From NCBI RefSeq assembly GCF_020616335.1, contig NZ_CP085051.1, positions 496,001 to 560,000 of the forward strand: a stretch of DNA of 64,000 nt, written 5' to 3'. Positions 10,336 to 19,296 of the stretch are shown one piece after another. Below the pieces are notes generated by a model that worked only from the letters and a program-made list of their open reading frames with translations, made no database searches and was not told the DNA's origin. The translations under genes were made by a program, and so were the position numbers. The DNA comes from Corynebacterium uberis. GTDB lineage: Bacteria; Actinomycetota; Actinomycetes; Mycobacteriales; Mycobacteriaceae. Position 1 is the first letter of the stretch, and each line of letters begins with the position of its first letter.

Positions 10336-11715
10336 ATGTGCCCAGCTGTGTCCGATCAAACTTTGTCTACCCACGGCAATAAGAACCCTGTGGGCGTCAA
10401 TGATGTGTTCTTTTCCGCCACAGATGAAGCGGGTCACATCAAGGAAGCCAACGATGTCTTCGTGCGGCTGTCGCAGTACAGCCGAGAAGAGTTGGCGGGT
10501 GCCCCTCACAACATTATTCGCCATCCTGCCATGCCGGCCGGCGTGTTCCACCTGATGTGGAGTGAGCTCAAAAACGGCCGCGCCTTCGCTGGTTATGTGC
10601 GTAATCGCGCTAAGGATGGCTCCACCTATGACGTGGTGGCTACGGTCACCCCGTTGGATGAGGGCGGTTACCTCTCCGTGCGTACCCGCCCGTTGACCAA
10701 ACTATCCCTCAAGGCGATGGGCCTGTACAACCAGATGATCGCCGCCGAAAAGGAGTTGGCGGACGAGGGTCTGGGGCGGCGTGTGTTGGCGGAGCGTAGC
10801 TGCGGCAACCTCGGCGAGCTGCTGACTGAGGCCGGCCTGGAAGACTATCGCGAGTTTGAGTACCAGGTGCTGCCGTCTGAGGTGGCGGATCGGGAGCGTC
10901 ACGGGGATGCCCTGTTTGATGCCCCTGAGGCCACGGGAGAGGCCCGAACGCTCATCGATGCCATTGCTGCACTGCACCGGCAGTTGGACGCGTCTATGGA
11001 GGCCCAGCGCACCATCAAAGACACGGTCGCTGAGCTGGCTGCCACGGGCGATCAGCTGCGCGCGGAGATGGATTCTTCTAAGCGTGTGGCCGAGTCGATG
11101 GAGAACGTGGATATCACCGGTTTCCAGCGCACGCTGCTGCTGACCCCGTTGCAGATTTGGGTCAACATGCACGGCATTGTGGTGGACTACCTCAAGGACC
11201 TCATTGACCTGACCAGCCAGTTGGCGCGGGTGTGTGGCCGCACGCGGTTCACCATCGCGCTGGCGCGCCTGCATGCCACGATGGCATCGCGTTTCGCGGT
11301 GGACATCGCGCAGGGTGCGCAGGGGTTGGATGAGGCGGCGTCGGCACGCTCCTTGCGTATTTTGGCCTCTGCGGTGCGTTCTGGCCTCCGCGAGATGGAC
11401 AATCAGGTGGCCACCCACCAGCGTTTGTCCGCGCGGGCGGCGGCGAAGATCGGGTCGGTGGTGCGCATCATGGAGCCGCCGAATGAGATGATCGATAACT
11501 GGCTGCAGGTCACGGACAAGGATTCGCTATCAGAGCAGACCCGGGAGCTTGTCGACGCCGTCGCGGCCGCCCTCGAGGGCGCCAACGGTGCGACCTCCCG
11601 GTTGCAGGATCTTGTCAGCGCTCTCGATGGCGGCATCGAGCATGATGCGGACGCGCTGCGCGACCTTGCTCAGAAGGTCACGGAGTCCGTGGAACGCTAC
11701 ACCGACGGCTACTAA
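10336..11715 (+). CDS. Aer-type PAS domain protein, no transducer domain
   Basis: About 459 residues. The N-terminal ~120 residues are a PAS domain very like that of the aerotaxis receptor Aer: FSATDEAGHIKEANDVFVRLSQYS, then GAPHNIIRHPAMPAGVFHLMW and GYVRNRAKDGSTYDVVATVTPL. The rest is helical and soluble, rich in Glu/Arg/Ala heptads, with no membrane span and no methyl-accepting signalling module. In Aer this PAS type binds FAD and relatives bind haem; binding here is inferred. The ATG at 10336 is a choice between TTG 10324, ATG 10336 and GTG 10348, none with a good ribosome site. TACACT at 10283-10288 is a possible -10. guaA follows after 33 bp, so transcriptional linkage is plausible. Confidence 0.8.
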   Translation: MCPAVSDQTLSTHGNKNPVGVNDVFFSATDEAGHIKEANDVFVRLSQYSREELAGAPHNIIRHPAMPAGVFHLMWSELKNGRAFAGYVRNRAKDGSTYDVVATVTPLDEGGYLSVRTRPLTKLSLKAMGLYNQMIAAEKELADEGLGRRVLAERSCGNLGELLTEAGLEDYREFEYQVLPSEVADRERHGDALFDAPEATGEARTLIDAIAALHRQLDASMEAQRTIKDTVAELAATGDQLRAEMDSSKRVAESMENVDITGFQRTLLLTPLQIWVNMHGIVVDYLKDLIDLTSQLARVCGRTRFTIALARLHATMASRFAVDIAQGAQGLDEAASARSLRILASAVRSGLREMDNQVATHQRLSARAAAKIGSVVRIMEPPNEMIDNWLQVTDKDSLSEQTRELVDAVAAALEGANGATSRLQDLVSALDGGIEHDADALRDLAQKVTESVERYTDGY

Positions 11716-11748
11716 TGGGGACCGGGGCGCTGCGGTAGGCTGTGGCGT

Positions 11749-13314
11749 GTGACTGAGCAGATTTCCCGCCCCAACCCCGTCCTCGTCGTTGATTTCGGCG
11801 CGCAATATGCGCAGCTCATTGCGCGCCGCGTGCGTGAGGCACGCATCTATTCCGAGGTCGTGCCGCACACCATTTCCGCCGCGGAGGTTCGCGCCAAGAA
11901 TCCGGCCGCGCTGGTGCTGTCTGGGGGGCCGTCCTCGGTGTATGCGCAGGGGGCGCCGAGTCTAGATCCGCAGATCTTTGAGCTTGGCATTCCGGTCTTT
12001 GGCATTTGTTATGGTTTCCAGCTGATGACCCGCGCGCTGGGGGGCACGGTGGCCTCCACCGGGCAGCGCGAATACGGGCGCACGGACGTGCAGGTCTGCG
12101 GCGATGGGGGCGTGCTGCATGGCGGCCTGGATTCCACGCACAAGGTGTGGATGAGCCACGGGGATGCGGTTTCGCAGGCCCCGGAGGGCTTTAGCGTGAC
12201 GGCGCAGTCTGCGGGCGCCCCGGTGGCGGCCTTTGAGGATACGTCGCGGCGCATGGCTGGCGTGCAGTACCACCCGGAGGTGCTGCATTCCCCGCACGGG
12301 CAGGAGGTGCTCACGCGCTTCCTCACCGAGGTTGCCGGTATTGCTCAGGATTGGACCCCGGCCAATATTGCGGAGGAGCTCATCGCCGCTGTGCGCGAGC
12401 AGGTGGGCGCGGGGCGCGCCATTTGCGGGCTGTCCGGCGGGGTGGATTCGGCGGTGGCGGCCGCCCTCGTGCAGCGCGCCATCGGGGACCGGTTGACCTG
12501 CGTATTCGTGGATCACGGCCTGTTGCGTAAGAACGAGCGCGAGCAGGTCGAGCAGGACTTTGTTGCCGCCACCGGCGCCCGGCTGGTCACGGTGGATGAG
12601 CGGGAGGCCTTCCTGGATAAACTCGCCGGGGTCACCGAGCCGGAGGCCAAGCGTAAGGCCATCGGCGCGGAGTTCATCCGCAGCTTTGAGCGCGCCGTCG
12701 CCGGGGTGCTCGAAGGCGAGCAGGTGGACTATTTGGTCCAGGGCACCCTCTACCCGGATGTGGTGGAGTCTGGCGGCGGGACGGGCACCGCGAACATCAA
12801 GAGCCACCACAACGTTGGCGGCCTGCCGGATGATGTGGAGTTTGAGCTGGTGGAGCCGCTGCGCCTGCTGTTTAAGGATGAGGTGCGCGCCGTCGGCCGC
12901 GAGCTGGGCCTGCCGGAGGTCATTGTCAACCGCCAGCCCTTCCCGGGCCCGGGCCTGGGCATCCGCATCATCGGGGAGGTCACCCAGGAGCGCCTGGACA
13001 CCCTGCGGGAGGCGGATGCGATTGCGCGCGAGGAGCTGACCCGCGCGGGCCTGGACGAGCAGATCTGGCAGTGCCCGGTGGTGCTGCTCGCCGACGTCCG
13101 CTCCGTGGGTGTTCAGGGCGATGGCCGCACCTACGGCCATCCGATTGTGCTGCGCCCGGTGGCCTCGGAGGACGCCATGACGGCGGACTGGGTGCGCATC
13201 CCCTATGACGTGCTAGAAATCATCTCTACGCGCATCACCAACGAGGTCCCGGAGGTCAACCGGGTGGTCCTCGACGTCACCTCCAAGCCCCCGGCAACCA
13301 TCGAATGGGAGTAA
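11749..13314 (+). CDS. guaA: GMP synthase (glutamine-hydrolysing)
   Basis: A 521-residue GuaA that aminates XMP to GMP using glutamine. The class I amidotransferase domain comes first: [18 protein letters not shown], nucleophile elbow GICYGFQLM, catalytic HPEV. The ATP pyrophosphatase P-loop [12 protein letters not shown] follows. The C-terminal dimerisation domain includes [15 protein letters not shown] and ends KPPATIEWE, the canonical terminus. The GTG start at 11749 follows the PAS gene by 33 bp. With guaB/guaB3 upstream it completes the GMP branch of purine synthesis in this segment. Confidence 0.97.
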   Translation: MTEQISRPNPVLVVDFGAQYAQLIARRVREARIYSEVVPHTISAAEVRAKNPAALVLSGGPSSVYAQGAPSLDPQIFELGIPVFGICYGFQLMTRALGGTVASTGQREYGRTDVQVCGDGGVLHGGLDSTHKVWMSHGDAVSQAPEGFSVTAQSAGAPVAAFEDTSRRMAGVQYHPEVLHSPHGQEVLTRFLTEVAGIAQDWTPANIAEELIAAVREQVGAGRAICGLSGGVDSAVAAALVQRAIGDRLTCVFVDHGLLRKNEREQVEQDFVAATGARLVTVDEREAFLDKLAGVTEPEAKRKAIGAEFIRSFERAVAGVLEGEQVDYLVQGTLYPDVVESGGGTGTANIKSHHNVGGLPDDVEFELVEPLRLLFKDEVRAVGRELGLPEVIVNRQPFPGPGLGIRIIGEVTQERLDTLREADAIAREELTRAGLDEQIWQCPVVLLADVRSVGVQGDGRTYGHPIVLRPVASEDAMTADWVRIPYDVLEIISTRITNEVPEVNRVVLDVTSKPPATIEWE

Positions 13315-13321
13315 TTTACCG

Positions 13322-13780
13322 ATGATCCTTGCAGAAGCCCTTGCTGAGCGTGCCGACGCCCAGCGCCGCCTCGCCGCGCTCAAAGAACGGCTCTCCCGCG
13401 TCGCCCGCATCCAGGAGGGCGAGACCCCGGACGAGGACCCCGCCGCGCTCCTCGCGGAAGCTGAAGAAGTCCTCGACCGTCTGACCTGGCTGATCCGAAA
13501 GATCAACGCCACCAACTCTGCCACCGCCTTTGACGAGCAGCACTCGCTCAGCGATGCGCTGGCGCTTCGCGACGCCGCCGCAGCTCGCCGCAGGCTGTAC
13601 TCCGAGCTTGCGGAGGCGGCGTCGGCACGCCAAGACCGCTACTCCCGCAGCGAGGTGCGCTTTGTTGCCGCCGTGGATGTGGCCGCCACGCAGGCCAAGG
13701 CCGATGCCGCGGCCCAGCGTTTCCGGGAGCTGGACACGGCGATTCAAAAGCTCAACTGGCAGGTAGAACTCACCGAGTAA
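13322..13780 (+). CDS. Small helical protein, DIP1730-like
   Basis: A 152-residue, strongly charged helical protein with an Ala/Arg/Glu pattern of a coiled coil or antiparallel helix bundle over nearly its whole length (AEALAERADAQRRLAALKERL; QDRYSRSEVRFVAAVDVAATQ). No signal peptide or span. It resembles the corynebacterial DIP1730 family, which databases sometimes label septicolysin; I do not take that label as evidence of haemolysis. It starts 8 bp after guaA, so it is probably co-transcribed. Function unknown. Confidence 0.75.
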   Translation: MILAEALAERADAQRRLAALKERLSRVARIQEGETPDEDPAALLAEAEEVLDRLTWLIRKINATNSATAFDEQHSLSDALALRDAAAARRRLYSELAEAASARQDRYSRSEVRFVAAVDVAATQAKADAAAQRFRELDTAIQKLNWQVELTE

Positions 13781-13897
13781 TCAGGATTATGTAAGAGTTC
13801 ACCTGTTTGTAGCGCCAGATTTGCCTGGGGGCTATTCCGGGGTGTCACCGTGGACGGGAATGCGATCCTTCCCGCCCTCCGACACCTAGGAACCCCC

Positions 13898-15481
13898 ATG
13901 GCTTCTCCCACTACACACCGCTCCACGGATTGGGCCTGGCACGCCGCCTTTGGCATCCTCTCCGCGGTAGCGCTCATTGCCTTTCTGCTCTGGTCCTTCC
14001 AGTACGTAGGCTCCACAACCAACAGGATGCTGCTGGTCACCGCCATCGCCTTTGCCATTTTCATGGCATTCAACATCGGCGGCAATGACGTGGCCAATTC
14101 TTTTGGCACCTCCGTTGGTGCCGGCACGTTATCCATGAAACAAGCGCTGGTCATCGCCGCGATTTTTGAAGTCTCCGGGGCGGTGCTCGCCGGCGGTGAG
14201 GTCACCGACACGGTGCGCTCCGGGATCGTGGACCTGGGGGCGATGACCTGGCTCGACCCGCTCGAATTTGCCTACATCATGATGGCCGCTCTGCTGGGCG
14301 CGGCCATCTGGCTGTTGGTGGCCACGCGGCTGGGCTGGCCGGTGTCTACCACCCATTCCATCGTCGGCGGCATTGTGGGCGCTGCGCTCACGGTTGGCTT
14401 CTTAAGTGGGCACGGCGGCTGGGCCATGGTCCAGTGGGCGGAAGTCGGTCGCATTGCCATCTCCTGGGTGCTCTCCCCGCTACTCGGCGGGGTGGCCGCC
14501 TACCTGCTCTTTGGCGCCATTAACCGCACGATCCTGGTCTACAACGCAAAGGCAGACCAGCGGCTGCGGGAGATCAAGACCGAGCGCGCCGAGCTCAAAC
14601 ACCGCCACAAGGCCGCCTTTGAGCGCCTGGGGGAGCTCCAGCAGATCTCCTACACCAACGCCATGGTGCGCGACGCCACCACGTTTTCTGACCCCGACTA
14701 CGATGCCAATGACTTAGAGTCCGAGTACTACAAGCAACTCCACCGCATCAATACTGAGGCCACGAGCGTAGACGCCCACCGTGCGCTACAAAACGGGGTG
14801 CCCCTGCTGGCCGCCGGCGGCTCCCTAGTCATCTCGGCGATGATGCTGTTCAAGGGCTTGAAGAACCTGCACCTGGACTTTTCTGCGTTCCAGAACCTGC
14901 TCATCATGACCATGATCGCAGCCGTGGTGTGGATGGCTGTGTACATCTTCGCCCGCTCGCTCAAGCGCCAGGACCTATCCAAGTCCACGTTCCTGCTATT
15001 TAGCTGGATGCAGGTCTTTACCGCCTCGGCGTTTGCCTTCAGCCACGGCTCCAACGACATTGCCAATTCCATCGGCCCGTTCGTCGCCGTGCTGGACGTG
15101 ATCAAGACCGGCGAGATTTCAGAGAAAACCTCCGTGCCCATGGCCGTCATGGTGGCCATGGGCGTCGCGCTGATCTCCGGGCTGTGGTTCATCGGGCGCT
15201 ACGTGATCAAGACGGTGGGTTCAGGCTTGACCGAGATGCACCCGGCCAGCGGGTTTTCCGCGGAGCTGTCTGCCGCCGCGGTGGTCATGGCGGCCTCGTT
15301 GCTGGGCCTGCCGGTGTCCTCCACGCACATTTTGATCGGCGCAGTGCTCGGCGTGGGCATTGTGAACAAGGCGGCCAATTGGAATCTGATGAAGCCGATT
15401 GCCACCGCCTGGGTGATCACCCTGCCGGCATCGGCACTGGTTGCGGCGGTCACCGTGGCGGGGCTGCGGGTGATCTTCTAA
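13898..15481 (+). CDS. pitA: PiT-family inorganic phosphate permease
   Basis: A 527-residue low-affinity phosphate transporter of the PiT (PHO4) family, coupled to protons or metal-phosphate complexes. The two inverted halves each carry the family signature: [21 protein letters not shown] near residue 60 and [18 protein letters not shown] near residue 385. A long cytoplasmic loop (about 205-300, charged, with [20 protein letters not shown]) separates them. STTHSIVGG and SSTHILIGA are the conserved pore-proximal motifs. ATG 13898 has AGGAA 6-10 bases upstream. A monocistronic unit is likely. Confidence 0.93.
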   Translation: MASPTTHRSTDWAWHAAFGILSAVALIAFLLWSFQYVGSTTNRMLLVTAIAFAIFMAFNIGGNDVANSFGTSVGAGTLSMKQALVIAAIFEVSGAVLAGGEVTDTVRSGIVDLGAMTWLDPLEFAYIMMAALLGAAIWLLVATRLGWPVSTTHSIVGGIVGAALTVGFLSGHGGWAMVQWAEVGRIAISWVLSPLLGGVAAYLLFGAINRTILVYNAKADQRLREIKTERAELKHRHKAAFERLGELQQISYTNAMVRDATTFSDPDYDANDLESEYYKQLHRINTEATSVDAHRALQNGVPLLAAGGSLVISAMMLFKGLKNLHLDFSAFQNLLIMTMIAAVVWMAVYIFARSLKRQDLSKSTFLLFSWMQVFTASAFAFSHGSNDIANSIGPFVAVLDVIKTGEISEKTSVPMAVMVAMGVALISGLWFIGRYVIKTVGSGLTEMHPASGFSAELSAAAVVMAASLLGLPVSSTHILIGAVLGVGIVNKAANWNLMKPIATAWVITLPASALVAAVTVAGLRVIF

Positions 15482-15602
15482 GACAAACCTGTACAGGCAG
15501 ACCCTTGCGGTGATGTGCGCTCGCCAGTACACTTTCAGCACTACGTTGCTTCGGACACATTGTCCCGCTCTTCTTCAGGAGCGTTTTGGAGGAGGAACGA
15601 CC

Positions 15603-15797
15603 GTGCCTGACACGCCGACCGAGAGCCGAATAGAAGGCCGCGCCTGCCTGCTCGCCATCTGTGTGATGCAACTCTTTTACGTAGAAACCCCGTGGTTGCG
15701 GGTCTTCGACGTCGTAGTGGGCAGCATCATGGCCGTGCTCATCGCCCGAGAATTGTGGCGGCGCCGCCAGCACAGTGAGCACACCCAGCGGCAGTAG
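15603..15797 (+). CDS. Small two-span membrane protein
   Basis: A 64-residue protein whose GTG start is preceded by a strong GGAGGAGG. One or two spans are seen (ACLLAICVMQLFYV and LRVFDVVVGSIMAVLIA), followed by a basic cytoplasmic tail ELWRRRQHSEHTQRQ. Not recognised. It is a single gene downstream of the phosphate permease. Confidence 0.6.
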   Translation: MPDTPTESRIEGRACLLAICVMQLFYVETPWLRVFDVVVGSIMAVLIARELWRRRQHSEHTQRQ

Positions 15798-15817
15798 CAA
15801 CAAGCTATAGTGAGAAA

Positions 15818-16102
15818 CTGCGCAGACGCCGCTCGCCTTCGGGCGGGCGGGGCTGTCGGCCACGGCGTGGTGTGCGTCAGCGAGTGCAAGGCTGAACGCC
15901 GCACCAGCCTTATTGTGCGGCACAGTACCCGCGTGGGGCCCGCGGGACCCTCTTTATACAGAGCAGGGCCCAATATGGTGCACACGGGCACGGTGTACAA
16001 ATAACCCCTTACTACCGCGCACTGGGGCGCACGCCACGCGGCCGGGTAACGCAGCGATCCCTCGCTTCGGGCTTTCACGCCTTGGGGCGGGGGATCGTTT
16101 TT
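15818..16102 (+). ncRNA. Candidate small RNA between a TATAGT box and a terminator
   Basis: The ~320 bp from 15798 to 16116 contain no credible gene on either strand, apart from the tail of a shadow frame. TATAGT at 15806-15811 is a near-perfect -10, TATACA at 15955-15960 is a second one, and an intrinsic terminator with T5 ends at 16102. The interval contains several GC-rich stems, for example CGCTCGCC/GGGCGGGCG near 15830-15850. It does not match tmRNA, RNase P, SRP or 6C RNA consensus elements that I could recall. It may simply be the 3' UTR of the small membrane gene. Confidence 0.3.
16055..16102 (+). terminator. Rho-independent terminator
   Basis: CGATCCC (16055-16061) pairs with GGGATCG (16091-16097), directly followed by TTTTT. 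The 29-base loop contains its own short stems. The T-run is on the plus strand, so it ends transcripts entering from the left; it also shields the convergent monooxygenase gene. Confidence 0.65.
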
Positions 16103-16116
16103 CGTGCGCCTCGTGC

Positions 16117-17484
16117 CTAGCTTTCTTCGCTTTCGTCGCGGAATGCGGCGCCAGGGTGCGGGGCGGCAAGCCAGTCCGCTCCCGTGACGCGGGCGCGCAG
16201 GGTGGTGGGGGAGGGGGCGTCGGCAAGCAGCCCGCGGCGACGCAGCTCGGGGCAGATGAGCTCGCAGACTGCCTGCATGTCCTTGTCGCGCAGCGCGTAG
16301 TCGATGTTGAAGCCGTCCACCCCGGCGACCTCCATCCAGCGTTGCAGTTCATCGACAACCTCTGCTGGGTTGCCCACCACCACGGGCCCGCGCCCGCCGA
16401 TGGCCATCTGGGCGGCAAGCTCGCCGACGGTCCACTCGTGGTCGGGGTCCAGCGCGGTGAAGGATTGCGTGGCGGACCGGTTGCCGTCGATGTCACCGTT
16501 GCGCGCGATGACGGCGGCCAGCGGCTCATCCGGGGAGCAGCCGGCAAGGTCCAGGCCCGTCCATCCGGCGAACAGGGCGAGCGCGGCCTGGGGGTCCACG
16601 CAATCGAGGTAGGACTGATAGCGATCCTGGGCGGCGGCGGTGGTCTCAGCAGTGATCAGGGTGATCGACGCGATGGTCTTCAGCGGGCGCCCTGCGGCTT
16701 GCTCGTGAGCCGCGCGTACCAAGGGGGCCACGTTTTCCGGAGTGGTCCCGGAGAAGAACAGCGCCTCAGCATGCCGGGCGGCGAATTGGATGCCGCGCGG
16801 CGAGGACCCGGCCTGGAAGAGGAAGGGGGTGCGCTGCGGGCCGGGCAGCGCCACGGCCGGGCCGTGGACATCAAACCAGTGGCCGGAGTGCTCGACGGGC
16901 CGGATGCGCGCCGGGTCCATGTAGGTATTGGAGGCGACGTCATGGACCAGGGCATCCGGGGCGATGGAGCCCTCCCACAGGGCGTAGACCACGTCCATGA
17001 ACTCGTCGGCGCGATCGTAGCGCTGGTCGTGGGGCAGCACCTCGCCGCCAGCGTTGTGGAGGGCCTGGGGCTGGTAGCCGGTGACGATATTCCAGGCGAT
17101 GCGCCCCCGGCTGAGGTGATCCAGGGTGGTCAGCCGGCGGGCCAAAAGATAGGGCGACTCGTAGGTGACGTTGCCGGTCACCCCGAAACCAATGGTGCTG
17201 GTGGCCTGGGCTAGGGCGCTGATCAGCATCATGGGATCAAGCAGCGGGTATTGCATGCCCGCACGCACGGCGGTCGCGCCGGAGCCGCCGTAGACGTCAT
17301 AGACCCCGGCCACATCGGCAAAGAACATGGCATCAAAGCCGGCCTTTTCTAGCATCTGGGCGTGGCGGACCCAGAAGTCCACGTCGCGGTATTGTTCGGT
17401 CTGGGCATCCGGGTGGCGCCACAGTCCGGCGGTTTGGTGGGTGGGCACGAGCATGTCAAGGGCACAAAGAAGCATGGATAGCAT
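16117..17484 (-). CDS. Flavin-dependent monooxygenase, NtaA/SnaA/DszA family
   Basis: About 455 residues, of the bacterial luciferase-like fold, using FMNH2 supplied by a separate reductase. Family features: GLWRHPDAQTEQYRDVDFWV near the start, FDAMFFADV, FGVTGNVTYESPYLLARRLTTLDHLSRGR, AWNIVTGYQPQA and the C-terminal GTPENV-like FFSGTTPENVAPLV. Members oxidise nitrilotriacetate, dibenzothiophene sulfone or pristinamycin; the substrate here is unknown. The start is uncertain (ATG 17475, 17484 or 17523): the later two are closer to the family N-terminus, and a perfect 12-bp hairpin lies immediately upstream of 17484. Its minus-strand frame explains the large opposing open frame over the same bases. 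Confidence 0.85.
   Translation of the reverse strand: MLSMLLCALDMLVPTHQTAGLWRHPDAQTEQYRDVDFWVRHAQMLEKAGFDAMFFADVAGVYDVYGGSGATAVRAGMQYPLLDPMMLISALAQATSTIGFGVTGNVTYESPYLLARRLTTLDHLSRGRIAWNIVTGYQPQALHNAGGEVLPHDQRYDRADEFMDVVYALWEGSIAPDALVHDVASNTYMDPARIRPVEHSGHWFDVHGPAVALPGPQRTPFLFQAGSSPRGIQFAARHAEALFFSGTTPENVAPLVRAAHEQAAGRPLKTIASITLITAETTAAAQDRYQSYLDCVDPQAALALFAGWTGLDLAGCSPDEPLAAVIARNGDIDGNRSATQSFTALDPDHEWTVGELAAQMAIGGRGPVVVGNPAEVVDELQRWMEVAGVDGFNIDYALRDKDMQAVCELICPELRRRGLLADAPSPTTLRARVTGADWLAAPHPGAAFRDESEES
16204..16228 (+). repeat. Dispersed G-rich motif, perfect copy
   Basis: GGTGGGGGAGGGGGCGTCG (16204-16222) followed by GCAAGC. It lies in the monooxygenase coding sequence, antisense to it. 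The same 19 bases recur at 18325 and 30278. Confidence 0.7.
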
Positions 17485-17485
17485 T

Positions 17486-17515
17486 GTGCCCCCGCCACGG
17501 GCCTGGCGGGGGCAC
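17486..17515. promoter_or_regulatory. Perfect 12-bp inverted repeat at the monooxygenase start
   Basis: GTGCCCCCGCCA and TGGCGGGGGCAC flank a 6-base loop. The repeat abuts the ATG at 17484, so in mRNA the stem would end one base before the start codon. It could be an operator or a structure limiting translation. There is no following T-run on the minus strand, so a terminator is unlikely. Confidence 0.5.
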
Positions 17516-17583
17516 TTTGGCATTTTCAGAAGGGTTTTCCACGGCCCCGCTCCCGGACGTGATCCAGGAGCTGGGCTGTGGAG

Positions 17584-19143
17584 CTAGTGCGCAGGGGTGG
17601 CCTCAGTGAAGGTGATGGGACCCATGTAGGAGGACACGTTGAGCGTCAACGTAGCCCCACCGGCGTCGGGGTTGTAGGTGTGGTTGGTGCACGTGCCGCC
17701 GCCTTCCGGCCCGAAGCAGTTGATGCGCACCGGGATGGAGCTGGGCAGCGCGACGTTGAGTTCACCGGCCCGGGCGGTGAGGTCTACGGTCCGATCGGAG
17801 GGCAGCTTTTTCAGGTTCGTCAGATCAAGCGTCTTTGGGTTGGTGCCGGTGCGGTAGCTTTCGGCCAGGTCCGCGGAGGTGGCCGGCGCCCAGCTATACG
17901 GCGAGGCGAGCAGGGACTCGTCAGTTCCCCAGGAGTCGTAGACGTTGACGGCCGCCCACAGCACCGCGCCGGCCACGCACAGCCCAAAGATGACGGATGC
18001 GGTCAGTGCGGCCAGGGTGCCTACCACCCAGGGCCACACGCGCCGGGGGCGCGGGGCCGGCTGCGCGTAGGCGACTCCTGCCGGAACCATGCCGGTGGCG
18101 GGGATGCCCTCCGGGGGCAGCTGCCACGCGGCTGCCTGGGCGCGAGCCTCGGCGGCGCTAAAGGGCGCGGCGTCGAAGGACGTGGTGTCAAAGGCGGCGG
18201 GTTGTGCCGACAAGGCCGGTGCAGGCTGCGCGCCCTGCGCATCGGAGATACCGGAAGTTGTGGCAGTATCGGAAACCCGCGCGGCACCTCCAGTACCTGC
18301 AGCACCGGAAGCAGTAGTGCTCGCGGTGGGGGAGGGGGCGTCGTGAAGCGAGACCGTAGGCTCGCCGGCGGGGCGTTCGGGTTGGCCAGGAGTGGGGGGA
18401 GTAGTCATGGGAACTTCCTGTGGAGTGTGGGTGTGAAAGAGCAGCCAGCCGGCGAGGGCGAGCACGGCAAAAACGCCGAAGCTGGGGAACCCGAGGATCC
18501 AGAATCCGGTGGTTAGGCTGAACAGCAGATCGACCAGGAGCACGATGTAGAGCGTCCAGCCGACGCGGCGCTCATGCTTGTACGCCGGGTGGTGGGCGTA
18601 GGTGGAAAACACCGTGGCGGAAAAGGGGCTGGTGGGCGCGCCGCGGCGGGTGAGCACGCCCCAAGCGATGAGGTAGATGGGGACGGTGCCCAGCCCGCAG
18701 ATAGCGCCGAAGACAAAGAAGACGCGCAGCAGCGTGGGGTCTACTTGGTAGCGCACGCCGATGCCTTCGCACACGCCGCCGAGGCGTATTCCGGATTCGC
18801 CGGGGGCCTTGGGGATGCGCTCGGGGCGGTTGGCCCATAGCTGGGAGAGCGCCGACGGCGCGGCGGCCTGCGCAGCAGCGGCCTGGGGCGCGGCGGCCTG
18901 CTGCGTGGCAGTGGCCTGCGGCGCATCCTGCGGTACCGCTCCCGCTGATGGCTCAGCCTGCGGCTCGGTCTGCGGCTCGGTCTGCGGCTCGGCCTGCTGC
19001 TCAGCGTGGGGCGCATCCTGCGGAGTGCCCTGCTGCGTGCCCTGTTGCTGTGGCGCTGACGCCTGCGGCTTCGGCCCCGGAGTGGGGCGCCCGATGGCGC
19101 TGCTGCCGGAAGGGGGTGTTGGCTGTGGCGTGGACTTCGTCAT
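17584..19143 (-). CDS. PspC-domain membrane protein
   Basis: About 519 residues. Order: a long Pro/Gln/Ala/Glu-rich cytoplasmic segment (1-100, with repeated QTEPQ units), a PspC domain (IRLGGVCEGIGVRYQVDPTLLRVFFVFGAICGLGTVPIYLIAWG), two more spans, a second low-complexity Ala/Thr/Pro segment, a further span (WVVGTLAALTASVIFGLCVAGAVLW) and an extracytoplasmic C-terminal domain with RINCFGPEGGGTCTNHTYN (possible disulfide). The C-terminal part resembles the DUF4870/LiaF-like beta domain only loosely. ATG 19143 or 19152 are both possible. It is divergent from a PspC-sensor kinase, suggesting a shared envelope-stress system. Confidence 0.85.
   Translation of the reverse strand: MTKSTPQPTPPSGSSAIGRPTPGPKPQASAPQQQGTQQGTPQDAPHAEQQAEPQTEPQTEPQAEPSAGAVPQDAPQATATQQAAAPQAAAAQAAAPSALSQLWANRPERIPKAPGESGIRLGGVCEGIGVRYQVDPTLLRVFFVFGAICGLGTVPIYLIAWGVLTRRGAPTSPFSATVFSTYAHHPAYKHERRVGWTLYIVLLVDLLFSLTTGFWILGFPSFGVFAVLALAGWLLFHTHTPQEVPMTTPPTPGQPERPAGEPTVSLHDAPSPTASTTASGAAGTGGAARVSDTATTSGISDAQGAQPAPALSAQPAAFDTTSFDAAPFSAAEARAQAAAWQLPPEGIPATGMVPAGVAYAQPAPRPRRVWPWVVGTLAALTASVIFGLCVAGAVLWAAVNVYDSWGTDESLLASPYSWAPATSADLAESYRTGTNPKTLDLTNLKKLPSDRTVDLTARAGELNVALPSSIPVRINCFGPEGGGTCTNHTYNPDAGGATLTLNVSSYMGPITFTEATPAH
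18325..18349 (+). repeat. Dispersed G-rich motif, perfect copy
   Basis: GGTGGGGGAGGGGGCGTCG (18325-18343) followed by TGAAGC, antisense within the PspC gene. Its reading differs (LHDAPSPTA) from that at 16204 (LADAPSPTT), yet the DNA match is exact over 19 bases. Confidence 0.7.
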
Positions 19144-19296
19144 GGTTCCCATTGTCGGCGCGCATGGACAGGAAAGATATAGGGAAGTGTCTGTAAAAAT
19201 CCCCGGGTGTTCTGGGGTGTTCTGGGGTTCTCCGGGGTGAGGATGGGGGAAAACCCTGATGATCTCCCCCAGGTGGGGGTGGAACAATGGGGTGCT

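Noticed and set aside
15913..17214. 433-codon plus-strand frame
   Set aside because: It is antisense to the flavin monooxygenase, whose family motifs are unambiguous; the plus-strand product is Gly/Val/Arg-rich without domains.
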